Part shown: positions 48,103-57,684 of the stretch, piece after piece
Layout of the letters: each line of letters opens with the position of its first letter
How positions within the stretch are numbered: the stretch's first letter is position 1
Source: Phycisphaerae bacterium
Lineage (GTDB): Bacteria > Planctomycetota > Phycisphaerae > UBA1845
Assembly: GCA_029260055.1 (NCBI GenBank)
Contig: JAJDDX010000046.1
Location: 1-64,000, forward strand
Length of the DNA stretch: 64,000 nt
Direction: 5' to 3'
Program-made: the position numbers and the translations under genes
The notes under the pieces: generated by a model
The model's input: only the letters and a program-made list of their open reading frames with translations
What the model was told of the DNA's origin: nothing
The model's database searches: none

Positions 48103-49647
48103 TTGCAGTCCGTGTTGTTATTGACAGTGTTCGGTGTGTTTGCCGTGGCGACGCTTGCACTGGCGACGTATGGCATACACCTGTACGTGTTGCTCTACCT
48201 GTTCCGCCGGCGTGCGAGCGGTCGGCGTCGCGAACAGCGCGGCGTCATCGAGGCCTATCAGCGTGATCGCGCGCCCGACGACTGGCCCGTCGTTACGTCG
48301 CAAATCCCCATCTACAACGAGGCCGACGTGGCGGTGCGCGTGATCGAAGCAGTCGCGGCGATCGAGTATGCAGCGGGCAAGCACGAGATTCAGGTGCTGG
48401 ACGACAGCACGGACCACACGTGCGAGCTGATCGACCGAGTCGCCGAGAGGCTGAATGGGCAAGGCGCGGATATCAAGGTCGTGCGGCGACCCTCGCGCGA
48501 GGGATACAAGGCCGGTGCGCTGTCGTACGGATTGAGCCAGGCACGCGGCATCTACGTAGCCGTCTTCGATGCGGACTTCGTGCCGCCGGCGGACTTTCTG
48601 CGGCGGGCTGTGCCGCTGCTCGAGGCCGCACCGGACATGGCGTGCATGCAGGGCCGCTGGGCCCACCTGAACCGCAACGAGTCGTGGCTTACCTCCGCGC
48701 AGGCGCTGGGGATCGACGGCCATTTCGCGATCGAGCAGGGTGCGAGGGCGTGGAATGGCCTGATGATGAACTTCAACGGCACAGCCGGGGTGTGGCGCAA
48801 GGCCGCCATCGACGACCCGGCTGTCGGCGGCTGGAGTGGCGATACGCTCACCGAAGACCTCGACCTCTCCTACCGCGCTCAGCTCAGCGGATGGCGGCTG
48901 GGCTATTGTCTGGATATGCCCTGCCCGGCGGAACTGCCGAACACCATCAAGGCGCTCAAGAGCCAGCAGCGGCGCTGGGCCACCGGTTCGATACAGGTGG
49001 CGGTCAAGTTGCTGCCGCGCATCTGGAAGGCCAAGCTCTCGCTCGGGGAGAAGCTCGAGGCGACCTTGCATCTGACGCATTACTCCGTCTCGGTGTGGAT
49101 GTTGCTCTTGGCGCTGATCGCCCGGCCGATGTTGATGGTCTTCGCCGGAGGCATGCTGTTCCACGACTGGGCGTGGATCGCCTGGACGGTCATCCTCTTC
49201 GCCGCATTTGCACCGTCGTTGGTGTACGCCTACGCCAGATACAGCCTCGACGGCCGCTGGCTCGCTCTGCGGACCATTCCGTCGATGTTCGTGCTGGGTT
49301 GCGGTTTGTGTGTGAACAACGCGATGGCGGTCGTGCGCGGTTTGTACCTTCGCGGTGGAGAGTTCGTGCGCACGCCGAAGTCGGGAAGCGTCATCGGACA
49401 GACGAAGGGCTCGAGCTACGCCATCGCGCAAGACAAGCTGTGGCTGATCGAGATAGTGCTGGGCATCTATTCGGCCCTGTCGTTCATGGTCTATTACACC
49501 CAGTACCACAAGGCGTTCAGTTTCTTCCTCTTCATGTACGCCATCGGGTTTACCGTGGTCGGCTGGATGTCGCGTCCCCGGCGGCAACCGCAGCCGACGG
49601 ACTCACCCGCTCCGGCTCCGGCGCTCGTCGGGGCGGAGGCGACCTAG
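48103..49647 (+). CDS. Cellulose-synthase-like processive GT2 glycosyltransferase
   Basis: VTSQIPIYNEADVAVRVI; VLDDSTDHT; VFDADFVPP; TLTEDLDLSYRAQLSGWRL; QQRRWATGSIQ. Confidence 0.93.
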   Translation: MQSVLLLTVFGVFAVATLALATYGIHLYVLLYLFRRRASGRRREQRGVIEAYQRDRAPDDWPVVTSQIPIYNEADVAVRVIEAVAAIEYAAGKHEIQVLDDSTDHTCELIDRVAERLNGQGADIKVVRRPSREGYKAGALSYGLSQARGIYVAVFDADFVPPADFLRRAVPLLEAAPDMACMQGRWAHLNRNESWLTSAQALGIDGHFAIEQGARAWNGLMMNFNGTAGVWRKAAIDDPAVGGWSGDTLTEDLDLSYRAQLSGWRLGYCLDMPCPAELPNTIKALKSQQRRWATGSIQVAVKLLPRIWKAKLSLGEKLEATLHLTHYSVSVWMLLLALIARPMLMVFAGGMLFHDWAWIAWTVILFAAFAPSLVYAYARYSLDGRWLALRTIPSMFVLGCGLCVNNAMAVVRGLYLRGGEFVRTPKSGSVIGQTKGSSYAIAQDKLWLIEIVLGIYSALSFMVYYTQYHKAFSFFLFMYAIGFTVVGWMSRPRRQPQPTDSPAPAPALVGAEAT

Positions 49648-49668
49648 CCCGCCGCCACGCACACGCTG

Positions 49669-51312
49669 ATGTGCCCACAAGACCAACCCACATCGCCGCG
49701 TGACGACAACCCGCCCGCCTCGGACGCACTCCCTTCGAACGCGAATACGGCGGCCGCTGCTTCGACATCGGGTGGTTCTGCTTCCGTCCCCCCTTACCAA
49801 GGGGGGAAAGAGGGGGGTGGGGCGGAGTCCTCGGCGCAACGGCCACCAACGCGGCGTGCACTTGACTGGATGCTGCCCGCAGCCGGCTGGGTGATGCTCG
49901 GTTGGTTTGTGTTCACAGCCGCACGTCTTCACCACGTATCGACTGACGTGCGTTCGTTCCAGGTAGCGTACCTGATCGCGTTCGCGGGTTATGGCCTTCT
50001 TGTGTGGGCAGTGCTCCGGGCAACGGCAAAGAAGTTCCGGATTCCGCTCACTGGCCGGCGCCATGCCTCTCCCCTTGCCAAGGGGGGAAAGAGGGGGGTC
50101 GAGCGATCCGCGCTTGCGCCCAACGACGTGGCCCGCGCCAGCCGATCGTGGGTGTGGTGGCTGATCGCCTGCGCGGTCATCCGAATCCCCCTGCTCGGTA
50201 CGCAACCGTCCGACGACCTGCACCGCTACGTGTGGGAGGGCAAGGTTCAACTCGAGCACGTGAACCCGTTCGATACGCCGCCCGATGACCCGTCCTTGGC
50301 CCATATGCGTGATGCCAACTGGGCGCAGATCAACCATCCCGACTATCCGGCGATCTACCCGCCGCTCGCGCAGATGGAGTTCGCAGCCATAGCGGCTGTG
50401 CACCCGTCGGTGTTCGCGTTCAAACTCGTCCACGTCGTGTGGGACGTACTGACCATCGCCGTGCTGGGCGCATGCGTGGCGAGGCTCGGGAAGACTGCGG
50501 TAAGGCACCCCGAGCCGCGGGCTTCAGCCCGCGCGGACACGCGGACGGCGAACGCTCTCGATCTACGACCACACGCGGCGGTTCTTTACGGCCTTTGTCC
50601 GCTCGTGCTTACCTCGTTCGGGATCGACGGACACGTAGACAGCCTGATGTTGCTACTGATGGCGCTTATGGTCTGGGCGATGCTGGCTGGGCGTTGGGCG
50701 TGGGCGGGCGTCGCACTCGGTGGAGCCATCGCCACGAAGCTCATGCCGCTGATCCTCTTGCCGTGGCTCATCCTGCGAAAACCGCGTGCAGCCATCGCGG
50801 CGATGGCCGTCGTGGCTCTATGCTACCTGCCCTACATCGACGCGGGCACGATGCTCTTTTCCAGCCTGAGGCGTTTCGGCACCGGTAGCGAGTTCTTCAG
50901 CCTCACCGGTGTGCTCGGTGTCGCCGGCACGCTGCGCGACCTGCACCCTCTTGCCATGCCCGGGCTGCTCGGTGTCATCATCGTGGCGCTCGCGATACGC
51001 TCGGACGATTTCACGAAGTACGCCTCCCGCGCGTGGACGGCCACGTTGATGCTCTTGCCCGTCGTGCATTTCTGGTATCTGACCTGGGTGATCCTGTTTC
51101 TACCGTTGCGCATACGCTTCGCCTGGCTCGCAGCCGGCGCTGCCTTCGTCTGCTATTTCGAGGCGGAACAGCAACGAACATTGACAGGCCACTGGAACAT
51201 GCCAACCTGGGCTCCGGTGGCAGTGTGGACGGTGTTCGTCGTAGGCGCCGTCGGCGATGCAGTCATCCGATGGACGCGCGGGCGGCACGGCACACGACTC
51301 GATACCGCGTAA
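49669..51312 (+). CDS. Multi-TM GT87-like glycosyltransferase with in-frame repeat insertions
   Basis: DDLHRYVWEGKVQLEHVNPFDTPPDDPSL; YPAIYPPLAQMEFAAIAAV; VALGGAIATKLMPLILLPWLIL; TM-rich. Confidence 0.75.
   Translation: MCPQDQPTSPRDDNPPASDALPSNANTAAAASTSGGSASVPPYQGGKEGGGAESSAQRPPTRRALDWMLPAAGWVMLGWFVFTAARLHHVSTDVRSFQVAYLIAFAGYGLLVWAVLRATAKKFRIPLTGRRHASPLAKGGKRGVERSALAPNDVARASRSWVWWLIACAVIRIPLLGTQPSDDLHRYVWEGKVQLEHVNPFDTPPDDPSLAHMRDANWAQINHPDYPAIYPPLAQMEFAAIAAVHPSVFAFKLVHVVWDVLTIAVLGACVARLGKTAVRHPEPRASARADTRTANALDLRPHAAVLYGLCPLVLTSFGIDGHVDSLMLLLMALMVWAMLAGRWAWAGVALGGAIATKLMPLILLPWLILRKPRAAIAAMAVVALCYLPYIDAGTMLFSSLRRFGTGSEFFSLTGVLGVAGTLRDLHPLAMPGLLGVIIVALAIRSDDFTKYASRAWTATLMLLPVVHFWYLTWVILFLPLRIRFAWLAAGAAFVCYFEAEQQRTLTGHWNMPTWAPVAVWTVFVVGAVGDAVIRWTRGRHGTRLDTA
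49788..49820 (+). repeat. Dispersed repeat CCCCTTaCCAAGGGGGGAAAGAGGGGGGT (copy 1)
   Basis: Encodes VPPYQGGKEGGG in frame. Confidence 0.85.
50069..50099 (+). repeat. Dispersed repeat CCCCTTgCCAAGGGGGGAAAGAGGGGGGT (copy 2)
   Basis: One mismatch to copy 1 over about 29 nt; encodes SPLAKGGKRGV in frame. Confidence 0.85.
50511..50536 (+). repeat. Dispersed repeat CGAGCCGCGGGCTTCAGCCCGCGCGG inside the CDS
   Basis: Identical to 27101-27126; encodes PEPRASARAD in frame. Confidence 0.85.
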
Positions 51313-51358
51313 CACGCTCAGCTCAATACGGCGTACCACGTTTCGCAGTATTCTTCCT

Positions 51359-51815
51359 GAGCCCTGAAAGGGCGCAAGATAGTAGCCCGGGGTGAAACCC
51401 TCGTTGTTCTACACAACTCCGCGCGTCTGCTCCGTCATCGCAAGATGAGCGGAGGTGCTCTCTCTGCAGGCTGAAGGCCTGCACGATAGTAGCCGGCGGT
51501 AGGTCCGCCGAAGGCGGGCCACCGCCGGATCGCGTCTCCACCGAATACCACGACCCTGTAAGGGTCGGCCAGAGCCGGGCGTTCTTTCCGCCCCCTTCAG
51601 GGTCGAGTGGAGTGATATGAAGCACGATAACCGTGAGCGGCGTTCGCCTACGGCGAACTTGCACACGGCTACTGTCTATCAGCCTTTCAGGCTGGGGCCG
51701 GCTTGCACCTGCAAAGCCCGACGGGCACTACCGATCGACGCTCCTGGATATGTGTAGAAGAACGAGAGTGAAACCCCGGGTGGACGAGCACCCCCACCTC
51801 TCAGAAGTCCTGCAA
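51359..51815. repeat. Cluster of degenerate palindromic CCTGAAAGGGCGnnnGATAGTAGCCCGGGGTGAAACCC elements
   Basis: gagccctgaaagggcgcaagatagtagcccggggtgaaaccc (51359-51400); caggctgaaggcctgcacgatagtagccggcgg (51467-51499); reverse-oriented ggctactgtctatcagcctttcaggctgggg (51667-51697); gagtgaaaccccggg near 51770. Confidence 0.7.
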
Positions 51816-51891
51816 GGGCGGAACAACACACACCATCTGCGTGTATGCCGTCTTGGCTGGATTCCGCGCCTTTCCTGCCTATGATTAGGTC

Positions 51892-52347
51892 ATGCACTTC
51901 AGGATTGCCCTCATCGTGGTGGGCGTCATCGCCCTCACAGTTGCAGTGGCCTCTGTACTGCGCGTGCCCGAACTGTCGAGGCGGATCGCCTGCCAGCAAA
52001 ACATGAAGCACATCGCGATGGCCGTCAAGGTCTATGGCATGCCGGACGGACAAGACGCAGCCGCCCTGCTCCGGTTCGGCGAGTCAGCCGGCATGGCACC
52101 TGAAGAGATGATCTGCCCGTCGTCCGGGCTCGACAAGTGCAACTATGTGATCGTGCCGCACTCCCTCGTGACAAAACAGGGCGTCGACAATCGTCTCGTC
52201 GTGATGTACGAGCCGAAGTCCAACCATGGCGACGGCGGCAACATCTTCTTCGCCGACGGCCACGCGACGTTCGCCCGCGGCGCGCTGTATGACCGCTACG
52301 TGCGCAACCCGACGCGCTGGTGGGACGATGAAGGCAAGCAGCCATGA
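51892..52347 (+). CDS. Protein with prepilin-associated H-X9-DG motif
   Basis: NHGDGGNIFFADGHATFARG: H-X9-DG; N-terminal TM MHFRIALIVVGVIALTVAVASVL. Confidence 0.7.
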   Translation: MHFRIALIVVGVIALTVAVASVLRVPELSRRIACQQNMKHIAMAVKVYGMPDGQDAAALLRFGESAGMAPEEMICPSSGLDKCNYVIVPHSLVTKQGVDNRLVVMYEPKSNHGDGGNIFFADGHATFARGALYDRYVRNPTRWWDDEGKQP

Positions 52348-52663
52348 TCCGCAGGGTTGTCATCATGCTGATTGCCGCCATGGCAGCCTGGTTCGTCGTT
52401 CCCCAACTCGCGTTTTGGCGCTCGATTTCGTCGGTTGTCCGCCCGGTGATCCGTCGGGCGGTATCTTCAGCTTGCTCTCTTACCTCTTTCTCTCTGTGTT
52501 GGCGCCGGTGGCAGCGGTCGCGGGCGGAGCTATTGCCTTTCGACTCCAGGGCGGGACGATGGCCTTCCGTGGACGGTTTCCGCCCGGACGCTGTCAGACA
52601 TGCGGCTACGACCTCACCGGTAACGCATCCGGCGTCTGCCCGGAGTGCGGCGCGGAGATCTAG
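52344..52663 (+). pseudogene. Frameshifted zinc-ribbon membrane protein
   Basis: MIRRVVIMLIAAMAAWFVVPQLAF (frame of 52344) continues as LALDFVGCPPGDPSGGIFSLLSYLFLSVLAP...CQTCGYDLTGNASGVCPECGAEI in the -1 frame; shift near TTTT at 52413-52416. Confidence 0.7.
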
Positions 52664-52854
52664 AAGGCGTGATTCGCAGAGCGATCTTCGTGGTGCTGAC
52701 ACTGGCGGCTGCAGGAGCAAGACAACTGTGACGAACCGACCCCGACGGCGGAGTTGAGCTCTTTTCGTTGAATCGGACGGGGCGCCCGGGTACGATCGCG
52801 CGTCGAATCTGGTGCCCGGGACATGTCGGCTGTAACTCGAAGGGAGTAACGAAG

Positions 52855-53298
52855 ATGGCTCCGAGAAGGCCGGATGACGATCATTGGTCCCCGGGTGCGG
52901 CGCTTGTCCGAGCGGTGCTTTCCGGGGTGGCAGCCGGCCTCGCAATGGGGCTTGCTTACTTTCTGCTGACCTGGCTACTGCAAGACTGGATCAGGTCGAC
53001 GGACTTCCGCCGAACTTACTACGGAAGATACTACACGCCGCTCGTGCTTCTGCCGTTCTTCGTGACCTCGGGTATCTTCGCGGTAATCAGCCTCCGACTC
53101 GCCGAGCGGACCTTCGGCGGTCACGGCATCTTGCTGATGATCCCGATCGTCGCGACGACGGCCGCCGCCATGGCCGTTGCGGTGGGGCTCTGCCGGCTGA
53201 TGATCACGCCGTGGCCGGAACGTCTCTGGTGGGTCCTGCTCGCCCTCGGTGTCGGCATGCTGGGCGGCGCTGTGATCAAGATGCTGCGATCCGGTTGA
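52855..53298 (+). CDS. Multi-TM hypothetical protein
   Basis: Four hydrophobic segments: AVLSGVAAGLAMGLAYFLLTWLL, LVLLPFFVTSGIFAVISL, ILLMIPIVATTAAAMAVAVGL, LWWVLLALGVGMLGGAVI. Confidence 0.6.
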   Translation: MAPRRPDDDHWSPGAALVRAVLSGVAAGLAMGLAYFLLTWLLQDWIRSTDFRRTYYGRYYTPLVLLPFFVTSGIFAVISLRLAERTFGGHGILLMIPIVATTAAAMAVAVGLCRLMITPWPERLWWVLLALGVGMLGGAVIKMLRSG

Positions 53299-53350
53299 CC
53301 GCGGAGGGCTCCGGCGTTGGCTCCGAACGCGCTACGGAGATCAAGCGGGC

Positions 53351-53812
53351 ATGATGCGCAAGGCCGTTATCGTGGTACTGACGCTGGCGACACTGGCTAC
53401 AGCCGTTGCGTGGATAGTGACGGTCAAGTGGAGGTACTGCCACTGCAACCGGCAGTCGCTGATTACGGTCTGTGGTGGAGGTATCTCGGTGAGCAGATTC
53501 AGCCTGCCCGTACAGGCAGTACTGCCGATGATGCCCGTCGAGGGATGGAGTCGCCGCCCTGACTACCCATTGGTACCGCCGTCAAATATCGGTTGGCCAC
53601 GGTACCAAGCCACCCTCGGCACGTACGTCTACGTGCCGTATTGGCTGCTGATTGCGCTGTTCGCCCCCTACCCGGCGGCCGCCTTTGTCTGTGGTCCGTT
53701 GCGGCGGTTCCGCCGGTGCGATCGCGGCCTTTGCAGCACGTGCGGATACAATCTGACCGGCAACGAATCGGGACAGTGCCCGGAGTGCGGCACGGAGATC
53801 AAGCGCGCATGA
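53351..53812 (+). CDS. Membrane protein with C-terminal zinc ribbon (tandem paralogue)
   Basis: MMRKAVIVVLTLATLATAVAWIVTVKW...GLCSTCGYNLTGNESGQCPECGTEIKRA. Confidence 0.75.
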   Translation: MMRKAVIVVLTLATLATAVAWIVTVKWRYCHCNRQSLITVCGGGISVSRFSLPVQAVLPMMPVEGWSRRPDYPLVPPSNIGWPRYQATLGTYVYVPYWLLIALFAPYPAAAFVCGPLRRFRRCDRGLCSTCGYNLTGNESGQCPECGTEIKRA

Positions 53813-54591
53813 TTCGCAGGGTAGCCATCTTGGCGCTGGTGGCGGCGGCGGCCGGAGCGACGGTGCTGTGGATCGCCAGCCTCCAGGCGCCGCTCCACTG
53901 GGTGTGCTTCACATCGCAGCGCCGGCACATGTGCGTCGAGATCGACAAGGGCAACTGCTTCTTTCATTACGTCTACTCGGATCAGCAACGCTTCATCAAC
54001 AGCGTCGACAACCATGAAGCCGCGTACCCACGACACTTTCTTCCGACCATGGTCAGCTACGGTGAGGGCGAACATGGATATTATCCGGGAGAAACGCCCC
54101 CGCCGACGCGGACCTATGCCTGGTCTCACCGGTTCGGCTTCCCTCTTATCGTGATGATCGCCCTTCTGGTCTCTTGGCCGGCCGTCGCGTTCGTCCGCAG
54201 GCACTCCCACCGCAGAGTGCTGGGATTCGATCCGAGGATCACGAGCACCACGACGCGCATGCTGGTGGCCACGCTGATCGGCACGGTCATGATACCGATC
54301 GGCTATCTTCCCGGCAGCCACTTCGGCTTGTACTGGCTGCGCGGAGTACAGGGTGTGCCTATGTGGGTCGTGATGCCGATCGTCGTTGTTGTCAGCTTTT
54401 CGCCCGTTCTCTGGTGCGCTGTGTGGTCGTTTTGGCGGCTGACACCCGGTGACCACGGCGGAATGTTCTGGCGACGAAGGCAACGCCTGCTTCGTCAGCG
54501 CGGCCTTTGCCTGACGTGTGGTTATGATCTGACCGGCAACGACTCGGGCGCGTGCCCGGAGTGTGGCAGGCCAACGGAGTCCACCGTATGA
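53809..54591 (+). CDS. Membrane protein with C-terminal zinc ribbon (tandem paralogue)
   Basis: MIRRVAILALVAAAAGATVLWIASLQ...GLCLTCGYDLTGNDSGACPECGRPTESTV; ATGA overlap with previous gene. Confidence 0.75.
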   Translation: MIRRVAILALVAAAAGATVLWIASLQAPLHWVCFTSQRRHMCVEIDKGNCFFHYVYSDQQRFINSVDNHEAAYPRHFLPTMVSYGEGEHGYYPGETPPPTRTYAWSHRFGFPLIVMIALLVSWPAVAFVRRHSHRRVLGFDPRITSTTTRMLVATLIGTVMIPIGYLPGSHFGLYWLRGVQGVPMWVVMPIVVVVSFSPVLWCAVWSFWRLTPGDHGGMFWRRRQRLLRQRGLCLTCGYDLTGNDSGACPECGRPTESTV

Positions 54592-54784
54592 AGCGGAGCC
54601 ACAGGCTTCAAATGGGCCTGCCCGGTGGGACATGCGTGCCATCACATCAGCCATTTGCCGCCGGCGCCGCCTTCCGCCTATGGCCCGAAGAAAACTCGGA
54701 AAGCCGTATCAGGTCTTGGCTTTCGGCGTGTAACCCCTGTGACAACGGTTAACAGGTTCAAACACGAAACGAAAGGATAAGACG

Positions 54785-54991
54785 ATGAAGACTTCAGGAT
54801 ACAAGAATGTCGTTCGGATGGCGGTCGTCGGGCTGATCGCGGTGGCGGGCCTGATGAGCACGACGGGTTGCACGCCGACGATGTCGAGCCTGGCAGGTTT
54901 GGCGGGTATGGGCGGTGGCACGTCCTACGGGGCACCCGTGCTGCAGCTTCCGCCGCTGCCCCGGTTGCCGATACCGTTCTTTCCGTTCTAA
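54785..54991 (+). CDS. Small (68 aa) putative lipoprotein
   Basis: MAVVGLIAVAGLMSTTGCTPTMSS lipobox; proline/aromatic tail LPPLPRLPIPFFPF; good RBS (cgaaaggataag). Confidence 0.65.
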   Translation: MKTSGYKNVVRMAVVGLIAVAGLMSTTGCTPTMSSLAGLAGMGGGTSYGAPVLQLPPLPRLPIPFFPF

Positions 54992-55023
54992 AGAGACGTG
55001 GCACACCACGTGACCACCCACGA

Positions 55024-55062
55024 CCGCCGGTCGGCTCAGAGTCGAACCGGCGGTTTTGTTTT
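55024..55062 (+). terminator. Intrinsic terminator
   Basis: ccgccggt...accggcgg stem followed by ttttgtttt. Confidence 0.7.
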
Positions 55063-55145
55063 GCGCGATGGCGACAGCCCGGCACCGGGACATTCCGGAG
55101 TCGTTCCGGGTTCTTGGATGCACACAAACCCGATCGCGACATCAG

Positions 55146-56513
55146 TCAGGGCCTGTTCTCCTTGATGAAGGAGCGGGTGCGCGCCCCGGTGTGGGCGTTT
55201 GCGTCGTACTCGTAATCGGGCTCGAGTATCAGGCCGGTCCATTCGGGCGTTTCCGGCGAGATCAGCTTGTCGCTAAGCATCCTGGCTCGTTGCTGTTTCC
55301 GCAGGTCCGACATTAGTCTCACGAAGTTGTCCCTGGCGAAGTTCCGGCGCACGACGTTGTCTCGATCAAGTGAAATCTCATCCATGAGCGCCTTGAACTT
55401 GCCGAGTTCGGTTCCCATGTTCTTCCCGCTGCCCACGACGTCCGACCCGAGCATGAAGCTCTCCGGGTACTTCTTGATGAGCGCGGCCCAGGACTCGAGG
55501 TCATCGAGGACATAGTCCTCGTAGACAACCCACGACAGGTCGACGTACACCTGGCCCTCGAAGCGAGCCAGTACCGCATCGACCCAATGGGTCAGATTCT
55601 CCACGACAACGCGCCGGCTGATCCCGGAATGACGCCAGATGAACTTGGTCTCGTACTTCGCATTGGGCTTGCGGCAGTACTCGACGAGTTCTACAAGCTC
55701 ATCCAGATAGACCGGTTCCTTGACTTCCGTCGGACTTCGAGAGATCGGGGCGATGTTGTGGTGGATACTGACCGGAAGAAACGCCTCGCCCGCGAAGCGG
55801 CTGAGGCGCTTCAGCGCCGGATGATCTCCTCGGGGACGCTCACCCGTGGTGAGGTTGGTCAAGTCGTCATGACGCGACATCACCTCGCCGACTCCCTTCC
55901 ACACGCCGGGGAACTCCTTGATCCGCTTGATCACGAGGTCCACGGCGCCCAAATCCGTGCCATCGAAGCCGCAAACGAACGGGTAGAGTCTTTCGAGCTT
56001 GCGCAACGCCTGCTCGTCGTTGGCGAACTTCCTCTGGTAGTCAATGACCGCCGCCCCGATGAGAAAATCGGTGTCCCGCGCGCGAACCATCCGAGAGCCG
56101 CTGTCAAGGTAGTACTTGGGCCGTGCAAAGGGCTCATTGGCCGACCATTTCTTCAGGAACGGCATCCCGGAGACCATCGCGTGGTCCACGCCGGCGGCCT
56201 CCATGTCCGTAAGGAACAAGGTCAGCCGCCGCCACTGCTCGCCGTAAGGAAGCGCAAGATAGCGCAGGGGTAAGACATCCGTGATCTGGCCTCGATCGCC
56301 CACGCCCGGGAACCGACCATCGCTGTTATCGAACGCGCCATTTTGGAGGAAGTCGATGATGTGAACATGCGAGTCCGAGAGTCGGTCGAGGTGCGAGGCC
56401 TGGCCGCGGTCTGGCTGCACGTTCTCGCTCGCGAGGATTGGCTGGCGCTGGGCGCAACCGAGCAGACACAGAAGCAGCGAGAGGACGATTGGCGTTCCCT
56501 TGGTCCGGGACAT
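55146..56513 (-). CDS. Amidohydrolase-family lipoprotein
   Basis: LLLCLLGCAQ lipobox; DSHVHIIDF; LPVSIHHNIAPIS; ESFMLGSDVVG. Confidence 0.75.
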   Translation of the reverse strand: MSRTKGTPIVLSLLLCLLGCAQRQPILASENVQPDRGQASHLDRLSDSHVHIIDFLQNGAFDNSDGRFPGVGDRGQITDVLPLRYLALPYGEQWRRLTLFLTDMEAAGVDHAMVSGMPFLKKWSANEPFARPKYYLDSGSRMVRARDTDFLIGAAVIDYQRKFANDEQALRKLERLYPFVCGFDGTDLGAVDLVIKRIKEFPGVWKGVGEVMSRHDDLTNLTTGERPRGDHPALKRLSRFAGEAFLPVSIHHNIAPISRSPTEVKEPVYLDELVELVEYCRKPNAKYETKFIWRHSGISRRVVVENLTHWVDAVLARFEGQVYVDLSWVVYEDYVLDDLESWAALIKKYPESFMLGSDVVGSGKNMGTELGKFKALMDEISLDRDNVVRRNFARDNFVRLMSDLRKQQRARMLSDKLISPETPEWTGLILEPDYEYDANAHTGARTRSFIKENRP

Positions 56514-56568
56514 TTTCTTGTCTCCTTGGAGAATCAGTCGAGGCCGTGTTCCGGGAACCGAGCCGATA

Positions 56569-57684
56569 CTACGGCTGATCGGAAGCCTGGGCGCCGACGG
56601 GAAAGTCCTCGGTGAACGTGCCGACCGGCGTGATCTGGCCGACCGTGATGTAGCCATCTTCCTCGATCTTACCGGTGATGCGCTCGATGTTGCCGAGCAC
56701 CTTATCGAGCCGTTGAATCGCCAGGACCGCCGCCTCATAGAGCCGCTCGTCTTTGGCGATCAGCCCGGCTGTCCCCTTGCCCTGCTCGATGGCGTGCATG
56801 ACGGTGGCGAGGCTCCGCGAGGCCTCGTCCACGCTCTTGAGGAACGTGTTGAGGTACGCGAAGGACTCCTCGAGCTTCTCCTCGGTGCGGTCGATCGCGT
56901 TGTTGGTGTTGTCGGCGAGCTTCTGCGACTCCGACCGCCACATCGTGATCATCTCCTTCAGATCGAGCGTGGTGTCCTTCAGGTCGCGCACCACGCCTTT
57001 GACATCATCCTGGACGTTCACGTCGCCGAGGATGGCGTTGAGGTTGGCGACGAAGTTGTCGATTCGCTCGACGACCGTCGTGACGTTGGCCTGCTGGTCG
57101 CCGCCGTGCTTCTTCAGGTCGGCGACACGGCGTTGTTCGAGCATGGTCTCGAGGTTGGCTGCCACCGGCTCGGCGGCGGCGGCGAAACTGCCGATATTCT
57201 CGACCGTGCGCTGCACGGAGTCGATCATGTCCTTCGTGACCACCTCGCCGAGCATGCTGGCCATTTGGCCATGGAGCCGCGCGGTGCCGTCCTTGGGCAC
57301 CGGCGTCGGGTCGCCGCCTTTTTCCACGATGATGTTGACGTGGCCACTGCCGAGCCCGAGCGTAGCGCCGTAGATCTTGGCCAACGAGCCGCGTGGAATG
57401 GAGTAATCACGATCGATGCGCGCGATGACGACCACGCCTTGTTCGGGCCGTGCGCGGTCGACGAAGTCCAGTCCGGTCACCCGCCCGATCTCGACGCCGT
57501 TGAGGTTCACCGGGGTCCCGTCGCCGATACCCCGAAGGTCCGTGACGCCGCGAATCTCGACGGTCCATTCACTGGTGCGAAGCCATTCCGGCGTCTCACC
57601 GAACCAGACCATCAGGATACCGAGTGCGGCCAACGACGAAATGACGAACGTGCCGACCAGGAAATTCCGAGTTCCCTCTTTCAT
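56569..57684 (-). CDS. mlaD: MlaD/MCE-family protein
   Basis: MKEGTRNFLVGTFVISSLAALGILMVWFG; GVTDLRGIGDGTPVNLNGVEIGRVTGLDFV MCE core; coiled-coil C-term. Confidence 0.9.
   Translation of the reverse strand: MKEGTRNFLVGTFVISSLAALGILMVWFGETPEWLRTSEWTVEIRGVTDLRGIGDGTPVNLNGVEIGRVTGLDFVDRARPEQGVVVIARIDRDYSIPRGSLAKIYGATLGLGSGHVNIIVEKGGDPTPVPKDGTARLHGQMASMLGEVVTKDMIDSVQRTVENIGSFAAAAEPVAANLETMLEQRRVADLKKHGGDQQANVTTVVERIDNFVANLNAILGDVNVQDDVKGVVRDLKDTTLDLKEMITMWRSESQKLADNTNNAIDRTEEKLEESFAYLNTFLKSVDEASRSLATVMHAIEQGKGTAGLIAKDERLYEAAVLAIQRLDKVLGNIERITGKIEEDGYITVGQITPVGTFTEDFPVGAQASDQP

Noticed and set aside
48118-49587. 489-aa minus-strand ORF
   Set aside because: Shadow ORF opposite the GT2 gene whose catalytic motifs are clear
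52660-52740. Short ORF VIRRAIFVVLTLAAAGARQL as a separate small-protein gene
   Set aside because: Better explained as a truncated unit of the zinc-ribbon paralogue array
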